DNA from: Marthasterias glacialis
Taxonomy: Eukaryota > Echinodermata > Asteroidea > Forcipulatida > Asteriidae
Length of the DNA: 64,000 nt
Direction of reading: 5' to 3'
Assembly (NCBI GenBank): GCA_911728455.2
Contig: OU452239.1
Coordinates: forward strand, 5,492,384 to 5,556,383
This document shows, piece after piece, positions 1 to 12,320 of the stretch (the stretch's first letter is position 1; each line of letters opens with the position of its first letter). Both the position numbers and the translations under genes were made by a program. The notes beneath the pieces are model-generated. The model had not been told where the DNA came from, searched no databases, and worked only from the letters and a program-made list of their open reading frames with translations.

Positions 1-1126
1 AAGCCAATGATGTAATATGCCTTACAGGTTTTAAAAGGAATGCATCAATTGTTTGGGGAAGAGTGAATTAATTCACATCCACTACTTGTTTACAAACAGA
101 TAATTTAACAACCAAGTACCAACCTGTCAACATTTTCAAGAAAAAAACAGCAACAATCAATTTTATGCTTTGTTACAAATTTAGATTGAAGCAATCAAAG
201 AGGGCACCAGTTATGTGCAGGGTCTTCAAATGCCATTTCCTCAACTTTGACAGTATACCAGGCAGAACTATTTCTCTTGAGGATCGGTAATAGTATGGAA
301 TTTATAACTAATTAATTTGTTTTTCCCAGTAATTTTAATACAAATTTATGCCCGTAAATTAAATGAAATGTATGGTTGAGCTGTTGTATTGACAGGTGAT
401 TCCAAAGCCAGGTCTGGCCTATTTTTCCCAGGAGATTGAGGCTGACCATGGGGCAAAGCTCATTATTATAGCACTTTATTCATCATCATCACTAAAAAAC
501 CAAGAGTTCCTAGAATAAAATAACTGACAAAATGTCACAGGTAAATGATGTATCAGCATTAATAGCGGACATTATTATCACTAATGCCCTAATCAATCAA
601 TGGACCCATCCTTCCCACCATGGTGTGCCTGGGGGTCTGACTTGGGGATTGGTACTTATAAAGTTTCAATGAGTCATCCCAAGTGGGATGAGCTTCAATC
701 CCCTTATCCATTTGGGGGACTCCCAAAATGGGGATCAATGTCTCACTGGCTGTAGATACAACTGCAGTGTGCACTACAGAAACAATTATTTCCTTCAGTC
801 ATTAAAATTCAACAATCTGCCAGCACTGCAGGCTCCCGCAAGGCCTCAAAAGTAAAGCTGACATAACAGCAAGCAAGCAAGCAAGCAAAAAAGCAAGCAA
901 AAAAATAAATAAATAAAATCTTCAAGATGAATAAATCATCAGTTGCATGACCAGACATGTTTATTCAAGAATACAACTGTTGGAGGCCAATAATATGTAT
1001 GTCAACAATCCATTTGTCTGTAATGTATTCACTTTGATTGGCTATCATTTTCCCACATATTTCTGGATTCCTTTCCACAATTTTTAGTTTTGTATATATA
1101 CTAATTGGGGTGAGCAAAGAAAATTT
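1..1126. other. AT-rich non-coding stretch
   Basis: No coding exon or RNA gene is recognisable here. The only structured piece is a short simple repeat of AAGC units grading into AAAT at about 869-918. Short open frames in this stretch lack similarity to anything I know and have no splice context. Confidence 0.5.
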
Positions 1127-1199
1127 GGCTGATGCCGGACTCGAACCTGCGACCTCTCGAATACCGTACGAGTGCTCTAACCAAGTGAGCTAACCAGCC
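1127..1199 (-). tRNA. tRNA-like cloverleaf, probably a SINE head or decayed tRNA
   Basis: The minus strand folds into a 73-nt cloverleaf. The acceptor stem GGCTGGT/ATCAGCC pairs at all seven positions with one G-U, and the D stem GCTC/GAGC is perfect. The anticodon and T stems each carry one mismatch. Pol III boxes are good: the A box TAGCTCACTTGG, and the B box GGTTCGAGTCC matching consensus. The anticodon loop reads ACGGTAT, giving GGT (Thr) but with C instead of U at position 33. GGT is not a normal animal tRNA-Thr anticodon, so I infer a tRNA-derived SINE head or a pseudo-tRNA rather than a working tRNA gene. Confidence 0.5.
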
Positions 1200-2412
1200 C
1201 TATGTTGGTGGGCGGTCCTTTGCAATGCCAAACCTCATTGCTCTGTATATATATATATTTGAATAGGTATCCCTTTAAAAGAACAGGGTTGGGTTGAGGT
1301 GGAGGATAATCTGTGGCGAGGTTGAAAGGCCAAATTACTTCTATAAAAAACATGCTTTGAATGTAAGGCTAAAATAGGCAATGCCTCAGGCTATTAAAGT
1401 GTAATTTATCAAACGTCTTTTAACCTCAGACAGCTGGGTTTCATTTAAGGCTTGTTTAAATGATACATTATGAGCACTGAATTGGAAGTTGGAAATAAGT
1501 TATGATGGAAATGCACAGCGTGACATTGGTAATGCAGAGTGAAAAACTTGCATTTTGCTCACCATACTTTGTAATAATGTCATAGGAAGACTCAATTTTA
1601 TTTTTACAGTGAATCCTAGGGGAACCACATGGGGAGAAACCTTGTTGCAATTCAGGTATACTGTAAGTGGATTTGACTTCTGATAATATTTGACTTATCT
1701 CATAGATCAATGCATCCTGTTTTCTTTTAGCCTCCTACATTGAGTAGCAATGTTTTTTACAACCACTTATACAATATAGCCTACATGTCACTCTGCTGTA
1801 AAGTACCTCAGTACAAAGGACATCACTTGGGGAAATTGATACTGTTAGTGTTATAAAGTTTTTCAACAATTTTTATATTATACTAGATTAATTATACTAG
1901 ATTAATAATAACAAATACATTTTTTTCATTTTACCGATCACTTCTCATGCCTTTATCAATTTCCTGCATTTATTCCAAGAATTTAGACTAGAATTAAAAA
2001 TCAAATGTAGTTTATTGTAATAAATACAAATGCACTCATAGAGTGAAAGGAACACAATGCAGCATCTTGGCTACATTAAATGACAAATATGCAGGGGTTT
2101 TCCCCACTATGAGTACCTGCAGCAGACTGACAAGAAGTTGATTATCAGTGCTGGAGGACTCTCAAGACCATGAGTTCATTTTTTTGTGGACCTGGATTCG
2201 GACCGGGAAGACTCAGACTCTGACTCGACCCTGGGGCTTGGAAAAATGCACAACTTGAGTTACCTTCATGATGCCCCATGTTAACCCTAAATAATGAAAA
2301 AACAAAATGTATCCATCAATGCACTGCCTATGACCTTAGCCTATCAACCACAGTCCCCGTTTGTTTCAGCCACAGCACATGCCAGGGTTATACATGTAGT
2401 CTTTTTGCTTTT
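1200..2412. other. Non-coding stretch, nothing recognised
   Basis: AT-rich sequence with a short TA run near 1244-1258. I see no exon, promoter or repeat boundary that can be supported. Confidence 0.4.
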
Positions 2413-2689
2413 TAGGTGTTCGGGCACTCCGCCCAGAACACCTCTTGTTTTTGTTCGGTTTTTTTTAGGTGTTCGGTTCGGGCATTATCCCAGAACACCT
2501 TTTTTTCCTTTTACTTTTAGTCTTTAATGCAGCTGTCCATGTCAAGTCAAATGTGAGCATTTAAATGTTAATATTTTAAAAACAATATCTCCAAAACTAC
2601 ATGAGCTATTATCACAATCCATGTATAAAAGGACTTAAAATACTTCACAAAGCTGTACTGACATAACTCCCAATTTCACCGAACACCTA
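2413..2689. mobile_element. Small inverted-repeat element with TAGGTGTTCGG ends
   Basis: TAGGTGTTCGG occurs in direct orientation at 2413 and 2466, and its inverse CCGAACACCTA ends at 2689. Each left copy is followed by AGAACACCT, so each forms its own hairpin. The 2466-2689 part therefore looks like a roughly 224-bp MITE, with an extra terminal hairpin just upstream. No coding capacity is seen and no target duplication is obvious. Confidence 0.5.
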
Positions 2690-3632
2690 GTTTTTGTGAT
2701 ACCACAAAAACTCAGTTCTAGTTTTTGCCTGAAATAGTGCCCTCTTCTGGATTAACCTTCCAAATAATGTTTTGTATGACTTTCGAAGCAGACAAAACCA
2801 AGCCCAATTTCAGACTTGAAACGGTAGGCTAGGTAAATCTTGCTGGTCGTGCCTATTTTGCATTTACGTTGATTGGTCCATGGAGATTTTCTACCTCAAT
2901 GATTGGTTGAAGGTTCAGTTCAAACTCAAAGTTTTAGTGAAGAAAATACTCCCAAACCATAGACCCAGAACTAGTATACCAAATTTGAAGAAATTTGTGA
3001 GATTTCTTCCTGAAACACACAATGGATTTTTAGATCATCAGAACAAAAAAGACGTCAAATTGAAAAACGTAATGTTCTGCAGAACCTGGCATATTGTCTT
3101 AAATCCTGAACTTACAGATGAGCAGAGAGCTCACTATTTGAATGTCAAGACTAAACTTCTTCCAAATCGAGATTTAATCACATGGCTATTACCTGTAAAT
3201 CTACAAGTTCTTTCCTGCACCTTGCAAAACTTAAAGTTAAGCCATTTCAAACTCATCTCTGATGACAATAGCACTCCGCACTAATGCTAAAAATAGAAGC
3301 AAGTACCTGGATCTCAGACAATGTGTCAAATTTTACTGACGTAGCCAGTCACAGTGTTGTACATGTATGTTTACGTGTGGTAATGTACAACTGTGGTCTG
3401 GTGCGCCGATCATATTGCAGTGATCACATAATTGGTAGAAAGTTTGTCTGGCATGCGGGTATTTTTTAGCAAAAGTGACGTCATTAGTGCAGAGTGACGT
3501 CAAATGTTTTCCAAACATAACAAATGTAAAGTTCTTCTGTGTAGGTCTACCTGCAATAGAGATACACATACAGTCAAATGCATTCATACATTACAAATCC
3601 CATTAATTCAACACATTTTTTTAGTAGATTAA
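2690..3632. other. Non-coding stretch with one unassigned open frame
   Basis: A plus-strand open frame at 2880-3284 (134 codons) has unremarkable composition and no motif I recognise. Nothing shows that it is expressed, and I treat it as chance or as relic repeat sequence. No other feature is supported. Confidence 0.35.
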
Positions 3633-3836
3633 AGGCCCATGTCATCATGATTACAGCAGGCCTGTGGCTGTGCATGGAAAGATAAACTCTCACCCAGATA
3701 CTGCACACACGTGCACTTGCAGTCAAATCACAAAGGGTGCTGTCTTTGACAAATTGTGATGTGACCTCCGATGCGCATATGTGCATAGTAACTGGGTTAT
3801 TCCATTTACTGCTATAATCATGAAGACACAGCCCCT
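3633..3836. mobile_element. TTAA-flanked MITE
   Basis: TTAA at 3629-3632 and 3837-3840 bracket a 204-bp segment. Its ends are imperfect inverted repeats of about 27 bp, sharing TCATGATTA and AGCAG blocks and beginning AGG. TTAA target duplication with AGG ends is typical of Kolobok/piggyBac-type DNA transposons and their MITEs. It is non-coding. Confidence 0.55.
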
Positions 3837-3840
3837 TTAA

Positions 3841-5789
3841 GTACTAATTTGGGCACAGCATAATGCTGACAATGTTGCCTGCCATCCCCCCCCCCACCAC
3901 CCAACTAGCAATAATTGCATTGTTGCAAGCTTCGTTCTTTCGTAGGGTCACCAAGTTGGGCCATGTAAACTACAGCCGCCAGTAATAAACATGATGTGTA
4001 GTACTAGTAGTATGTCTGCCTTGTGATCGGTTTGCTTTTTTTTCTACAGTCCAAAATTGCCACTGTCGTAATGATTTTCAATGGGAATTTTTTTTTCTTT
4101 AAATCTATTCCACAAGGGGAATCCTTAAAAATCTTTTTTTTTTTTTTTTTTTTTGAGGATGGCAATTCTGGACTGCAGAAAAAAAATTGCGATTGGCTTA
4201 GAGTTGAGAGTGTATACGTGATGTCTTAAATACTAAAAAGACGGGTGATGCAAAAACCCATGCATAGCCACCAGTGTACTATACCCGTAGCAACCCTGCT
4301 CAGGGATGAAAGTGGGTGAAAATTAAAAATCCAGAAAAATTGTATGGTAAAAAAATGTTTGTCTGGATTTTGGGCAATGTGTCATTGTCTGGATTTTGGG
4401 CAAGGCAATAAGGCATCAGTGTTTATATATTATTTTTGTAAATGTGTAACGCTAGTCAAATGGTCAGTTACACCATGGAGGAAGGAAAATCTTCTTCCAT
4501 GGTTACACTTTTGTAAAACTGCCCATTTCAGAAACAATTATTGTTTATAATTTTGAAAAAGTTTACAAGATCGCGCATCACCCAAGCAATGTGTCTTCAC
4601 AGCATTTTGACTTCGACTTTTTGAGCATCATCAATTTTCGAAAAAATAAAATAAAATAAAAATAAAGTAACAAGAAATAAATCTTACATTATGCTGTGAA
4701 ATAATCTTTTGGTTCATCCAGGGTATCCAAAAATGTTATCATTGTAGTAAAAAAAACCTACACGTCGTGAGAAGCCTGTGTAGGCGATTTTCCAGCAATT
4801 TTGTTGAGTCTTATGTCGTAATTTGGGCAGCAACTTTTTGATCAGGGTATTACACATTCCTAGCAAATCGACTTCTTCACAGCGGATGCATGCTTCCCTG
4901 GGGCGCTAGTGGTAGTACTAGTAGTACGTAGTAGTCTGACCGTCCAAATCAACATTTCAAGATAAGGAGTACAGCGCCCCAGTTACTTTTTGTAGCTCCA
5001 TGGTCTAACACCAGCGCCCCAGTTACTGGGTCCAGTAGCAGTAGGATTGTAAATTTGTACGACTACTGTAACACTGTGGACGGTACACGACTGTGTTGCA
5101 CTAAAGCACTTAAGCAGTAGTTCCTTGGATTCCATCATCGACATGATGGAGGCTCTACGACGCCTTGGTCCTTACAGTATATAAGAACTTGAAACTAAAA
5201 TACATGTTTAATTATCCAATCCATAAACCTACCTTTAATTTTTAGGGCCTGTTAAAAGGCGATCTTATTTTTACAACTCGAACACTCATTATGCTCAACA
5301 ATCGTATTCGGGGTCGATTTTTACGACTTCGAGTGAGGACCCACCAGTCACAGTAAGCATAGCTTAGCTGAGTGTGAGTTTTGCCAACCAGCCAGCATGA
5401 TGATTGGCAAAAATATCAGCGGCCTTCATCTGCAAAACATTTACAAATATTTGTCATTTATAAATACAATATTTCTATCAAATTAACACCGAAAAATCAA
5501 TTGTGCTACCTCAAAATACTCCTCTGAAAGAAGGCAGTTTTAAATGTTTTATTAAAAAGGGCAGATCTGTGCCAACCCCATTCTATACTTTGTGATACGC
5601 AAGGCGGCTCATACAAAGAATTGGCCTAACCAGTGTTTGTAAAAACGAAAGAAATGTCAATGTCTGTTTTTTAGCCATTTCACGTTCAAGGGGCAGGGAC
5701 CATGTTTTTTATGAATCACGTGTGCATTATCAACATTTTTATGGGGGCACTTGGCTACGCCGCTGACGAAGAAACCGGCGTTGGACGGA
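3841..5789. other. Non-coding stretch with a GGGGCGCTAGTA/GCGCCCCAG repeat
   Basis: Contains a long T run around 4133-4155. A repeat block at about 4778-5042 includes GTAGGCGATTTTCCAGCAAT and paired GGGGCGCTAG / GCGCCCCAGTTACTGGGTC motifs. The same block recurs at 45555-45747 and in part at 46170-46242, so it is an interspersed repeat. No gene is recognised. Confidence 0.45.
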
Positions 5790-6269
5790 CAGTGGCGTAA
5801 CTATAGTATAAGGGGGACACGGGGGGGCACGGGGGGGGGGGCACGGGGGGGGCACGGGGGGGCACGGGGGGGGGGGGGGGCACGGGGGGGGCACGGGGGG
5901 GGGCACGGGGGGGGGGCACGGGGGGAGGTACCCCCAACTGATGTCCGTGCCCCCGGTGGCCCCCCCCCCATTTGAAATCTGGACTTTTGAGATTAAAAAT
6001 TACCGGAATAAAATGTTACAATTTATGAGCATTTACGTAGTAATTTCAATGTTTTTAGAATTATTTTTAATTATTTCCATACACAATGTATTATGTTTTA
6101 CGTCATCACGTCAGAAAACACTGAAAAGGGGCTTGTTTAAGAAAAATACAAACGGAGACTACCGTTTTAATTGGCCAAAAGTGCCCCCCCCCCCCTAGGA
6201 AAAATGGTGCACCCCCTCGTGCCTCCCTTATTCAGGCCTCCCTTATTGTACCCTATAGGTACGGTGCTG
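5790..6269. mobile_element. hAT-like MITE with perfect 8-bp target duplication
   Basis: The left end CAGTGGCGTAACTATA and the right end TATAGGTACGGTGCTG (inverse about 11/15 matched) bound a 480-bp element. The 8-bp sequence TGGACGGA lies directly on both sides (5782-5789 and 6270-6277). The 8-bp duplication and CAGTGGCGTA end are hAT hallmarks. Inside are a GGGGGCAC-type array and a C-rich right part. A truncated relative lies at about 10806-11032 in the opposite orientation. Confidence 0.75.
5811..5935 (+). repeat. GGGGGCAC minisatellite inside the hAT-like MITE
   Basis: An uninterrupted series of G runs of five to twelve, separated by CAC, fills about 125 bp. The plus strand has ample consecutive G tracts to form G-quadruplexes. 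Open frames across it (Gly/Ala/Arg-rich) are artefacts of the repeat. Confidence 0.85.
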
Positions 6270-6438
6270 TGGACGGAGACCCTTTTTGAACCACGGCTTG
6301 GGCTTGGGTTGGGCTCCGGCTTAGGTTCCGTCCCCCCGGATTGAAGCTCCAGCGATTTCCAAATAACTGACGGAGACTAAGCCGGTGTTGAAGGAGATTC
6401 TGTCCGGCAGGAGATTCTGTCCGGGCATACGGCGAATG

Positions 6439-6655
6439 GACCTTTCCCATGAAATATGCTAATTGCATTCACGCATGCGTACAGACCCTGTTGGTTGGCA
6501 AATGCCATTGAAATGTGCACAAAGCAGACGCACAAAGCGCGTACGCGTCACGCGCCCAGAGTCCCATGCAAAAGGGCGCACTGTTCCAAAATTTTGCCAA
6601 CCAAAATGTAAGTGCGCACGCGCGATGTCAATTTACATATTTCATGGGAAAGGTC
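6439..6655. mobile_element. MITE with GACCTTTCCCATGAAATATG ends
   Basis: GACCTTTCCCATGAAATATG at 6439 is matched by its inverse ending at 6655. The inverted similarity continues into CG-rich flanks (ATTCACGCATGCG against the inverse of CGCACGCGCGATGTCA). The element is about 217 bp and non-coding. No convincing target duplication was found. Confidence 0.6.
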
Positions 6656-7653
6656 TTTTGTGTACTAACTCCTTCTGGTAGCGCCCTCTTTTGAATAAAC
6701 TCCTCCCGCCCACGTTAATTTACACATTACCCTTGGACAGAATACCCTATGACACCGGATCTCAAGACGAAGCTGTGGGTTCGAAAAGGATTATTATAGT
6801 GCACCGGGCGAGCTTGTAAGAAAACGACTTTATCAAGGTAAAGCATTTCAATCAAATTGTCATGGGAGTGTATGCTCAGCCCCACTCTGTAAGAGGACTA
6901 CGCCCACCACTTAAAAGTACATGTACTAATTACATAAGGTCAATCCGCCTCCCCCTTCTGCCCCTTCTGTATTTTGGTACAGCCCGCACCTCACTAAACA
7001 CCCCTTGGCAGTGTGCATCAGTCCGTATCGGCTTCACGATTCTATGGAGGCCAATTCAAAAAACATGTGCAGACTAGACTTGGTTCCAAGTCTGTGATCG
7101 TGCTTTTTGGCTGTATGGCCAATGCAGGATTGCCTGATATTGTGCCCTTTCGTGGATTAACCTGAAGGTATAAAATAATGGTGTTTTGCGTGACTGCTGC
7201 AAACCAAAATAACCGTGATCTCGATTTTAGACTTCAACTCCGTTTGCTAAATCATAGATAAAGGTACCTGCCTTCCATGGTTGGAGGCAGTGTGCTTGCA
7301 GCGTCGTAGCCGGCCACGGGGGTATGTGCCCCAACAATTTTCGAGTGCCTCATGGTGCCCCCGCGAAAACATCCAGAGTGCATTGTTTCATCATTGTTTT
7401 GTTTCAGTCTGAAAGCTTACTGTTTATATGAAGTTCAAACTATAAAACCAATTTTTCTGTGAAATATTTCCCTCTGAAATACTGTCATATTCGAGAAAAC
7501 TAGCTGGAAACTTAAAAAACGCATGCAGTATAGTTTATTTCTTCATGTAGGCCTATGTTGAATCAGACAAGGTAAGAACACTGCACTATCAGCTTTCTTA
7601 TACTTGAAAGAAGATGGCACTGGCCAGTGTGGTAACCATAAGCCCATGCCACG
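6656..7653. other. Non-coding stretch, nothing firm
   Basis: Mixed-composition sequence with short open frames only. I see no splice-bounded exon, RNA gene or clear repeat boundary. Confidence 0.4.
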
Positions 7654-8180
7654 CAATAGACCGATTGCGCGGACAGATGTTTACATGTCAACAGGTGACC
7701 TATTGTGGGTAATACGTCGTCTGAGCTGATGGCAAACAACGTGCAAATACATGCCGTGACCGACAGAGTCACACCAAAAGTCGGCTTTTGGTAATAATAA
7801 CACATTTACTAAGCCATTTAAATAAAGTTGTGTGTTGTGACATTGATATTAATCACATTACTGTTTCATAAACTACCAGTATTCTACTACAAAAGAGGTT
7901 TATTTTGAGTCAGACGACTATGTAGCCACCCGCCTGTTATTTTGTTTGTAATGTAGGCCTAAATCACAATAAAAAAGGAAGAACGTTGGAAAAGTGAGCA
8001 TTTTATACCTAGCATTGCGAAATTTCAAATAGGCAAAGGAATTACGCAGTTTTGGAAAGCAATGTCTTTGGATGATTCAGCTTCAAAACTGTGAAATTCT
8101 TGTGTTGAAAAGTGTGTGATCGCGGTCGTCTTTCCCAAACATTCCGTCTTGCACTAGTACACATCTGGCGCCCATCCTTT
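7654..8180 (+). mobile_element. ATAGACCG-family element, copy 1
   Basis: Begins CAATAGACCGATTGCGCG. It is similar over much of its length to the complement of 22311-23057 and to the direct-strand copies at 28997-29651, 32520-33172 and (inverted) 38907-39207. Shared blocks include CATTTCATAA-like spacing around AATCACATTACTGTTTCATAA, the CCTGTTATTTTG block and GTTGAAAAGTGTGTGATCGC. The right end is lost near 8180. Non-coding. Confidence 0.6.
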
Positions 8181-10656
8181 TCGACCATTTTTAGAAAAGA
8201 GATGTTCATCCCCTGACTTGCTCAATGAAATGTGCACTGCTCATCATCAGCAGCACGGCATAAACCTCATCACCTGTTTGTTTGTTTAGTTATCGAAAGT
8301 TTTCAATCCCCTGAGCAAGGACAAGGAGCTGTTTTCACTTCCGAATTATCGCCATCATCTTTAACATTCTCCTTAGGCATTTCTTCACAAGTTTGCATTG
8401 AAGAACTGTTTTTTGTCTAAATCAATTTTCTTGTCTTTACCAAACAAGTCTCACTTCATTGTCATCCCTATTTTCAGCATAAGACATTCGTTTATTCACA
8501 CTTAATGATTGAAATCGGTCGGAATTCTGTGAGATATTCTCATAAGGTAGCTTTTCCCCGGTATTACTGTAGTTTGAAACTCCCTATTATCATGTTTTCT
8601 AATTCCAGTGGAATGTCAACGGATACACTCTCCTCCTTTTAAACGTTCACCTTGAGTGGCCCTTCGGCCTTGTTTTGGGCAATTTGCAATTTTTATAGAT
8701 TTTGTTTTTGTATTTTTTATTCACTTTGTCGAAGACTATCAAAAATATTCTTCCTATAACAAAAATCATGTTGTTCTAAAATCCTCACCACCTCTTCTGT
8801 TTTGTTCAGATAATTATAACGTTATTATAAGTCGAACAAAACGTGACACTTGAACAACTTTACTGCGTCCATGCTCATACCTGCTTCTCGTGCATTAATA
8901 GCTGCATTTCGACTTAACTAAAAGAAAAGAAAAAATTTCACAAGAGGGCGACATTCCACTCTAGCATTGATTATAAGAGGCAATGTAGTCTGGTTCACAG
9001 ATAATACTGTCAGTACAAAATAAATCAGTGGGTATCACCTGAGGGTCACGTGACAAAAAGGAGGAACTCCTCCTTTTCCGAAAATATCCGAAATGTTCCG
9101 AACACGTTGTCGTCAACTTTTAGACAGTGTCAGTGATGGTCGGACGTTTCCGGACGTCTGTAGACCTTTCTTTTGTTGATAAACTAAAAGCATTCAATCT
9201 TGTAGACAGACGTTTTGACAAAATTCAAAACTATTTAAGAAAACACATCCCATTATTGTTTTCTGTTTCCAACAAATTATTCAACACTATTTTCGAATAT
9301 TTGGGTATACAAACTGTGATTATCCCAGGCTTTTTGAAAGCGCTTCGTTTTTATCCGATGACATCGTCCACCGTTGGTGACAACAAGTAATGAATATTAC
9401 CATATGTTAGGTCATCATCTATTTCATAAACGTGGGTGATGCCTGACCTAAGATTTTAAACAAGAGTCGTCAAGGAATCTTTGGTCAGGGAACCAGACAA
9501 AAAGGCAATTGAGTGGTTTCACGTGACGTCACCCGAAACCTTTTTCCAATGCTGCGTGCACAAACGGACGCTGGAAATCATTTAGCAGACGATGCGTCAG
9601 CCATTGAGTTTGTAAATGGCTGGACCCAACATGACTGCATTGCCCGGGTCATGCAACCTATCTATACGTGCGTGCGCCTTAATAAAAAGCTATACCAATT
9701 AGATGGTCCTGTTCCAAAACGTTCCGTATCGTATTTTAAGTGGCATATTTTGTATGATTATCCTTTGTGAATTGTGGGAGAGAAAAAGTTGCCGACAGAG
9801 AACTAATCAATATAAATTGATCTTTTGTAGTAAAAATGTGCTGAAACCGTAGTGCTTTACTGAAACCACGGCTTCAACTCAGGAGAAGGGTAGACGGGGC
9901 TGTCGCAGATCCGAGTCGACTCATCAACATGGGGATTTCTCTGACTTGTGTGAAGGTCTAACTTGAATGAAGCACGCCCTCTGTTGGTCATGACATGGCG
10001 TTGTAAACCAGTGTGCGAATCAAATCCAAGACTATTTAATCTCCAGTAAAGATTTCTATTGGGAAAGTTGATGACAAAGTTTATAATAGATATTGAAGGA
10101 TTGGACCTGTATTGATTATTTGATTTACAGAACCAATGTTTCCGTCAAAAACACTGTCCGAGTCGAAAATTGAGACTTATATTTGACTAATCAATTGTAA
10201 ATTGTCCCAACCATCCTTAGCGCGCGTAAGTCTAGATCAGCCTTGGTTAAAGAAATTACTTGTTTGTTTGCATTTCACGAACCATTGCCATTAGAGGGCG
10301 CTATCTCGAGACGAGACCAAGGTTGTATTACTGACTGGGCGCGTTTTGGCGACCTTGACCAGAAACAAGTTTGAGCTTCGGTCTTTAGTTTAGAGTTTTC
10401 GCATGTTCTGTTCAAGTGACGCAGCTGTTCCGACCAAACCGTAACCGAGGTGTTGGCTCGGTTAGGCTTGTTTTCAAGATGGCTGATTCCACAAACATAC
10501 AATGTAACTGGGTCCAGGTGCAGCTGACGACTATACTCGAGAGCGCCTCCCATTAACAGTCGGAGATCAGAGTGCCTAGGTGCCAGACTGTGAGAGTAAC
10601 GAACACCCCAAGTTGCTGTGAAAAAAAATCACGCCTGAGTGGGTTTGCGACATTGG
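8181..10656. other. Repeat-derived non-coding region
   Basis: The part at about 9130-9330 is a diverged relative of 58640-58860; both contain TTGTTGATAAAC, GTAGACAGACGTT-like and TTTCCAACAA blocks. Open frames here, such as 9127-9390, lie in that repeat and have no recognised domain. GAGGGCGCTATCTC near 10295 also recurs near 20879. No gene is supported. Confidence 0.45.
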
Positions 10657-10800
10657 GCATGTCGTGAATATTGGCGTCAATATTTGCTACCTTGGGTACA
10701 AGTCGTGAATATTGGCGTCAATTTTGGCGTCAATATTTGCGACTTTAGGTACAAGTCGTTATATTAGCGTCAATTTTGGCGTCAATGTTTCCGACTTGGG
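10657..10800 (+). repeat. Tandem repeat with GGCGTCAATATTTGC core
   Basis: Three tandem units of about 39-53 bp, each built from AAGTCGTGAATATTGGCGTC, an optional extra TTTTGGCGTCAAT, and a GACTTGGGTA-like end. Confidence 0.7.
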
Positions 10801-10805
10801 TAAAA

Positions 10806-11032
10806 TCTTAGGGGGCACAAGTGGGTGCACCATTTTTCTAGGGGGCACTTTTGGCCAATTAAAACTGTAGTTTCCGTCTGTATTATTTTCTAAAAGAGCC
10901 CCTTTCAGCTGTCTTGTTGTGCCATAAGTACTATATTTGTTTTATAAAAAGTCCAGAATTCAAACAGGGGGCAGCCGGGGGCACCTGGGGGCACGGACAT
11001 CAGTTGGGGGTGGGGGTAGTTATACGCCACTG
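10806..11032 (-). mobile_element. Truncated hAT-like MITE, relative of 5790-6269
   Basis: The complement begins CAGTGGCGTATAACTACC at 11032. It then follows the same order of blocks as the element at 5790: CCCCAACTGATGTCCGTGCC, a stretch near AATTCTGGACTTTT, TTTTAATTGGCCAAAAGTGC and AAAATGGTGCACCC. The second terminal repeat is missing at about 10806, so this copy is truncated. Confidence 0.6.
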
Positions 11033-11754
11033 CAACATTGGCTCAACATTGATCAACAACGTAAAACCAAATGTCATAATGCCAACAAACCAATATTGGC
11101 TTAACAATGATCACTAACTTAAAACCAATGAAGTAATTATTGCCGACCTAGTGCCGACATTGACCTAATGTCATAAACAAAAATAATACCAACGCCGACG
11201 TTGTCGACCAAAAGCTATCAATGGTCCAATGTATAAAATATTATCAGGGTGTTGTTTTGTTATTTAAAAAAATAAAATAAAACAAAGCAAAACAAAAAAA
11301 CGAATAATGCGCAAAACTTGGCCTTAAAACCAAGTACGGGAATCAAGTTTGTTTAATCTTTTTTAGCCTAATATTTCAAAAGCAAAATGATACTATACAT
11401 TATTTTATCCTAATCTAAACAGCATACCAGCGTAAACCAAAGAAAAACAGCATAATGTTCACGTGGGGTACAGTATATGGATATCTATGTACGTGTATGT
11501 ACGCAAACATCCGCATTGTACGTCCGTCACGCTTTGCGTTTTTGTGGTTCAAAATGTTTCACGTCTGTTATTTCTATGGTACCAGAAAACAATCCTGTAA
11601 AATGAACTGATCAATTATTCTATTAATCATCAAAAATTGCTTTGAAAATATACGTGACTTGTGAGTCACGAGTCATCGCTGTCGAGTCCGACTCACCAGA
11701 GTCGAATCGAGTCCGAGTGTTTTACCGACGTGACTCGACTCAAGTCCGTATGCT
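11033..11754. other. Non-coding stretch with GAGTC-rich tail
   Basis: AT-rich sequence. Around 11658-11747 there are many GAGTC/GACTC pentamers in both orientations, a local low-complexity inverted pattern. No gene is recognised. Confidence 0.4.
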
Positions 11755-11839
11755 TATAAAAGAAAGACTTCTTATTAATACAAATGTGCTGGTTATTCCA
11801 AATACTCTGGGAAGCAGTATCCATTTTATCCGGTTGAAC

Positions 11840-12052
11840 CTATGCATTGAAAACGTCCTTATTAAACAACGGGACATCTTTCCAAGACTTCACCTGCTTA
11901 TAGTTAACATTACAATAAAATAGCAAATTCCCCCCATTATAGGGACGCATTAATTCATCAAATAATACTTTCCAAGCTGCATGATTCTCATCACTATATC
12001 TTTGTACCCATTTCACACGTAAAACTTTGAACATAGACTTAACATCCACCAT
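11840..12052 (-). pseudogene. LINE ORF2 C-terminal fragment
   Basis: This 70-codon segment reads FKVLRVKWVQRY, WKVLFDEL and GNLLFYCNVNYKQVK, the pattern that follows the RT in Tx1/L1-like ORF2 proteins. After an in-frame stop the similarity continues down to about 11755 (VQPDKMDTASQ, SIWNNQHICINKKS). It is separated from the RT piece by about 270 bp without clear similarity, implying a deletion or heavy decay. Confidence 0.65.
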
Positions 12053-12320
12053 TTTCAGGCAATCTTCAGTATTCCCTACAGAGCACTCTTAAAACCAAAC
12101 CTTTGCCCCCATTCCACAACAAATCGAACACAATGCTCTCAACCTCCTCAATAACGTGGTTGGGAACATGAATGCAAGAGGCTAAAAAGATCATTTGTGA
12201 CAAGGCAGGCAAACGTTTTAATCAAAAGGATTTTGCCTCATCTTCCAGATGTTTGAAATAGACTTAGGTTGAAATTATGACATAGGTTCAAAGTTGACTT
12301 TCTCTACAGCTCTATCATCA

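Noticed and set aside
5751..5975. Gly/Ala/Arg-rich 74-codon frame
   Set aside because: Translation of the GGGGGCAC minisatellite.
9127..9390. 87-codon frame as a gene
   Set aside because: The sequence is a dispersed repeat with a diverged relative at 58640-58860 in which the frame is not kept.
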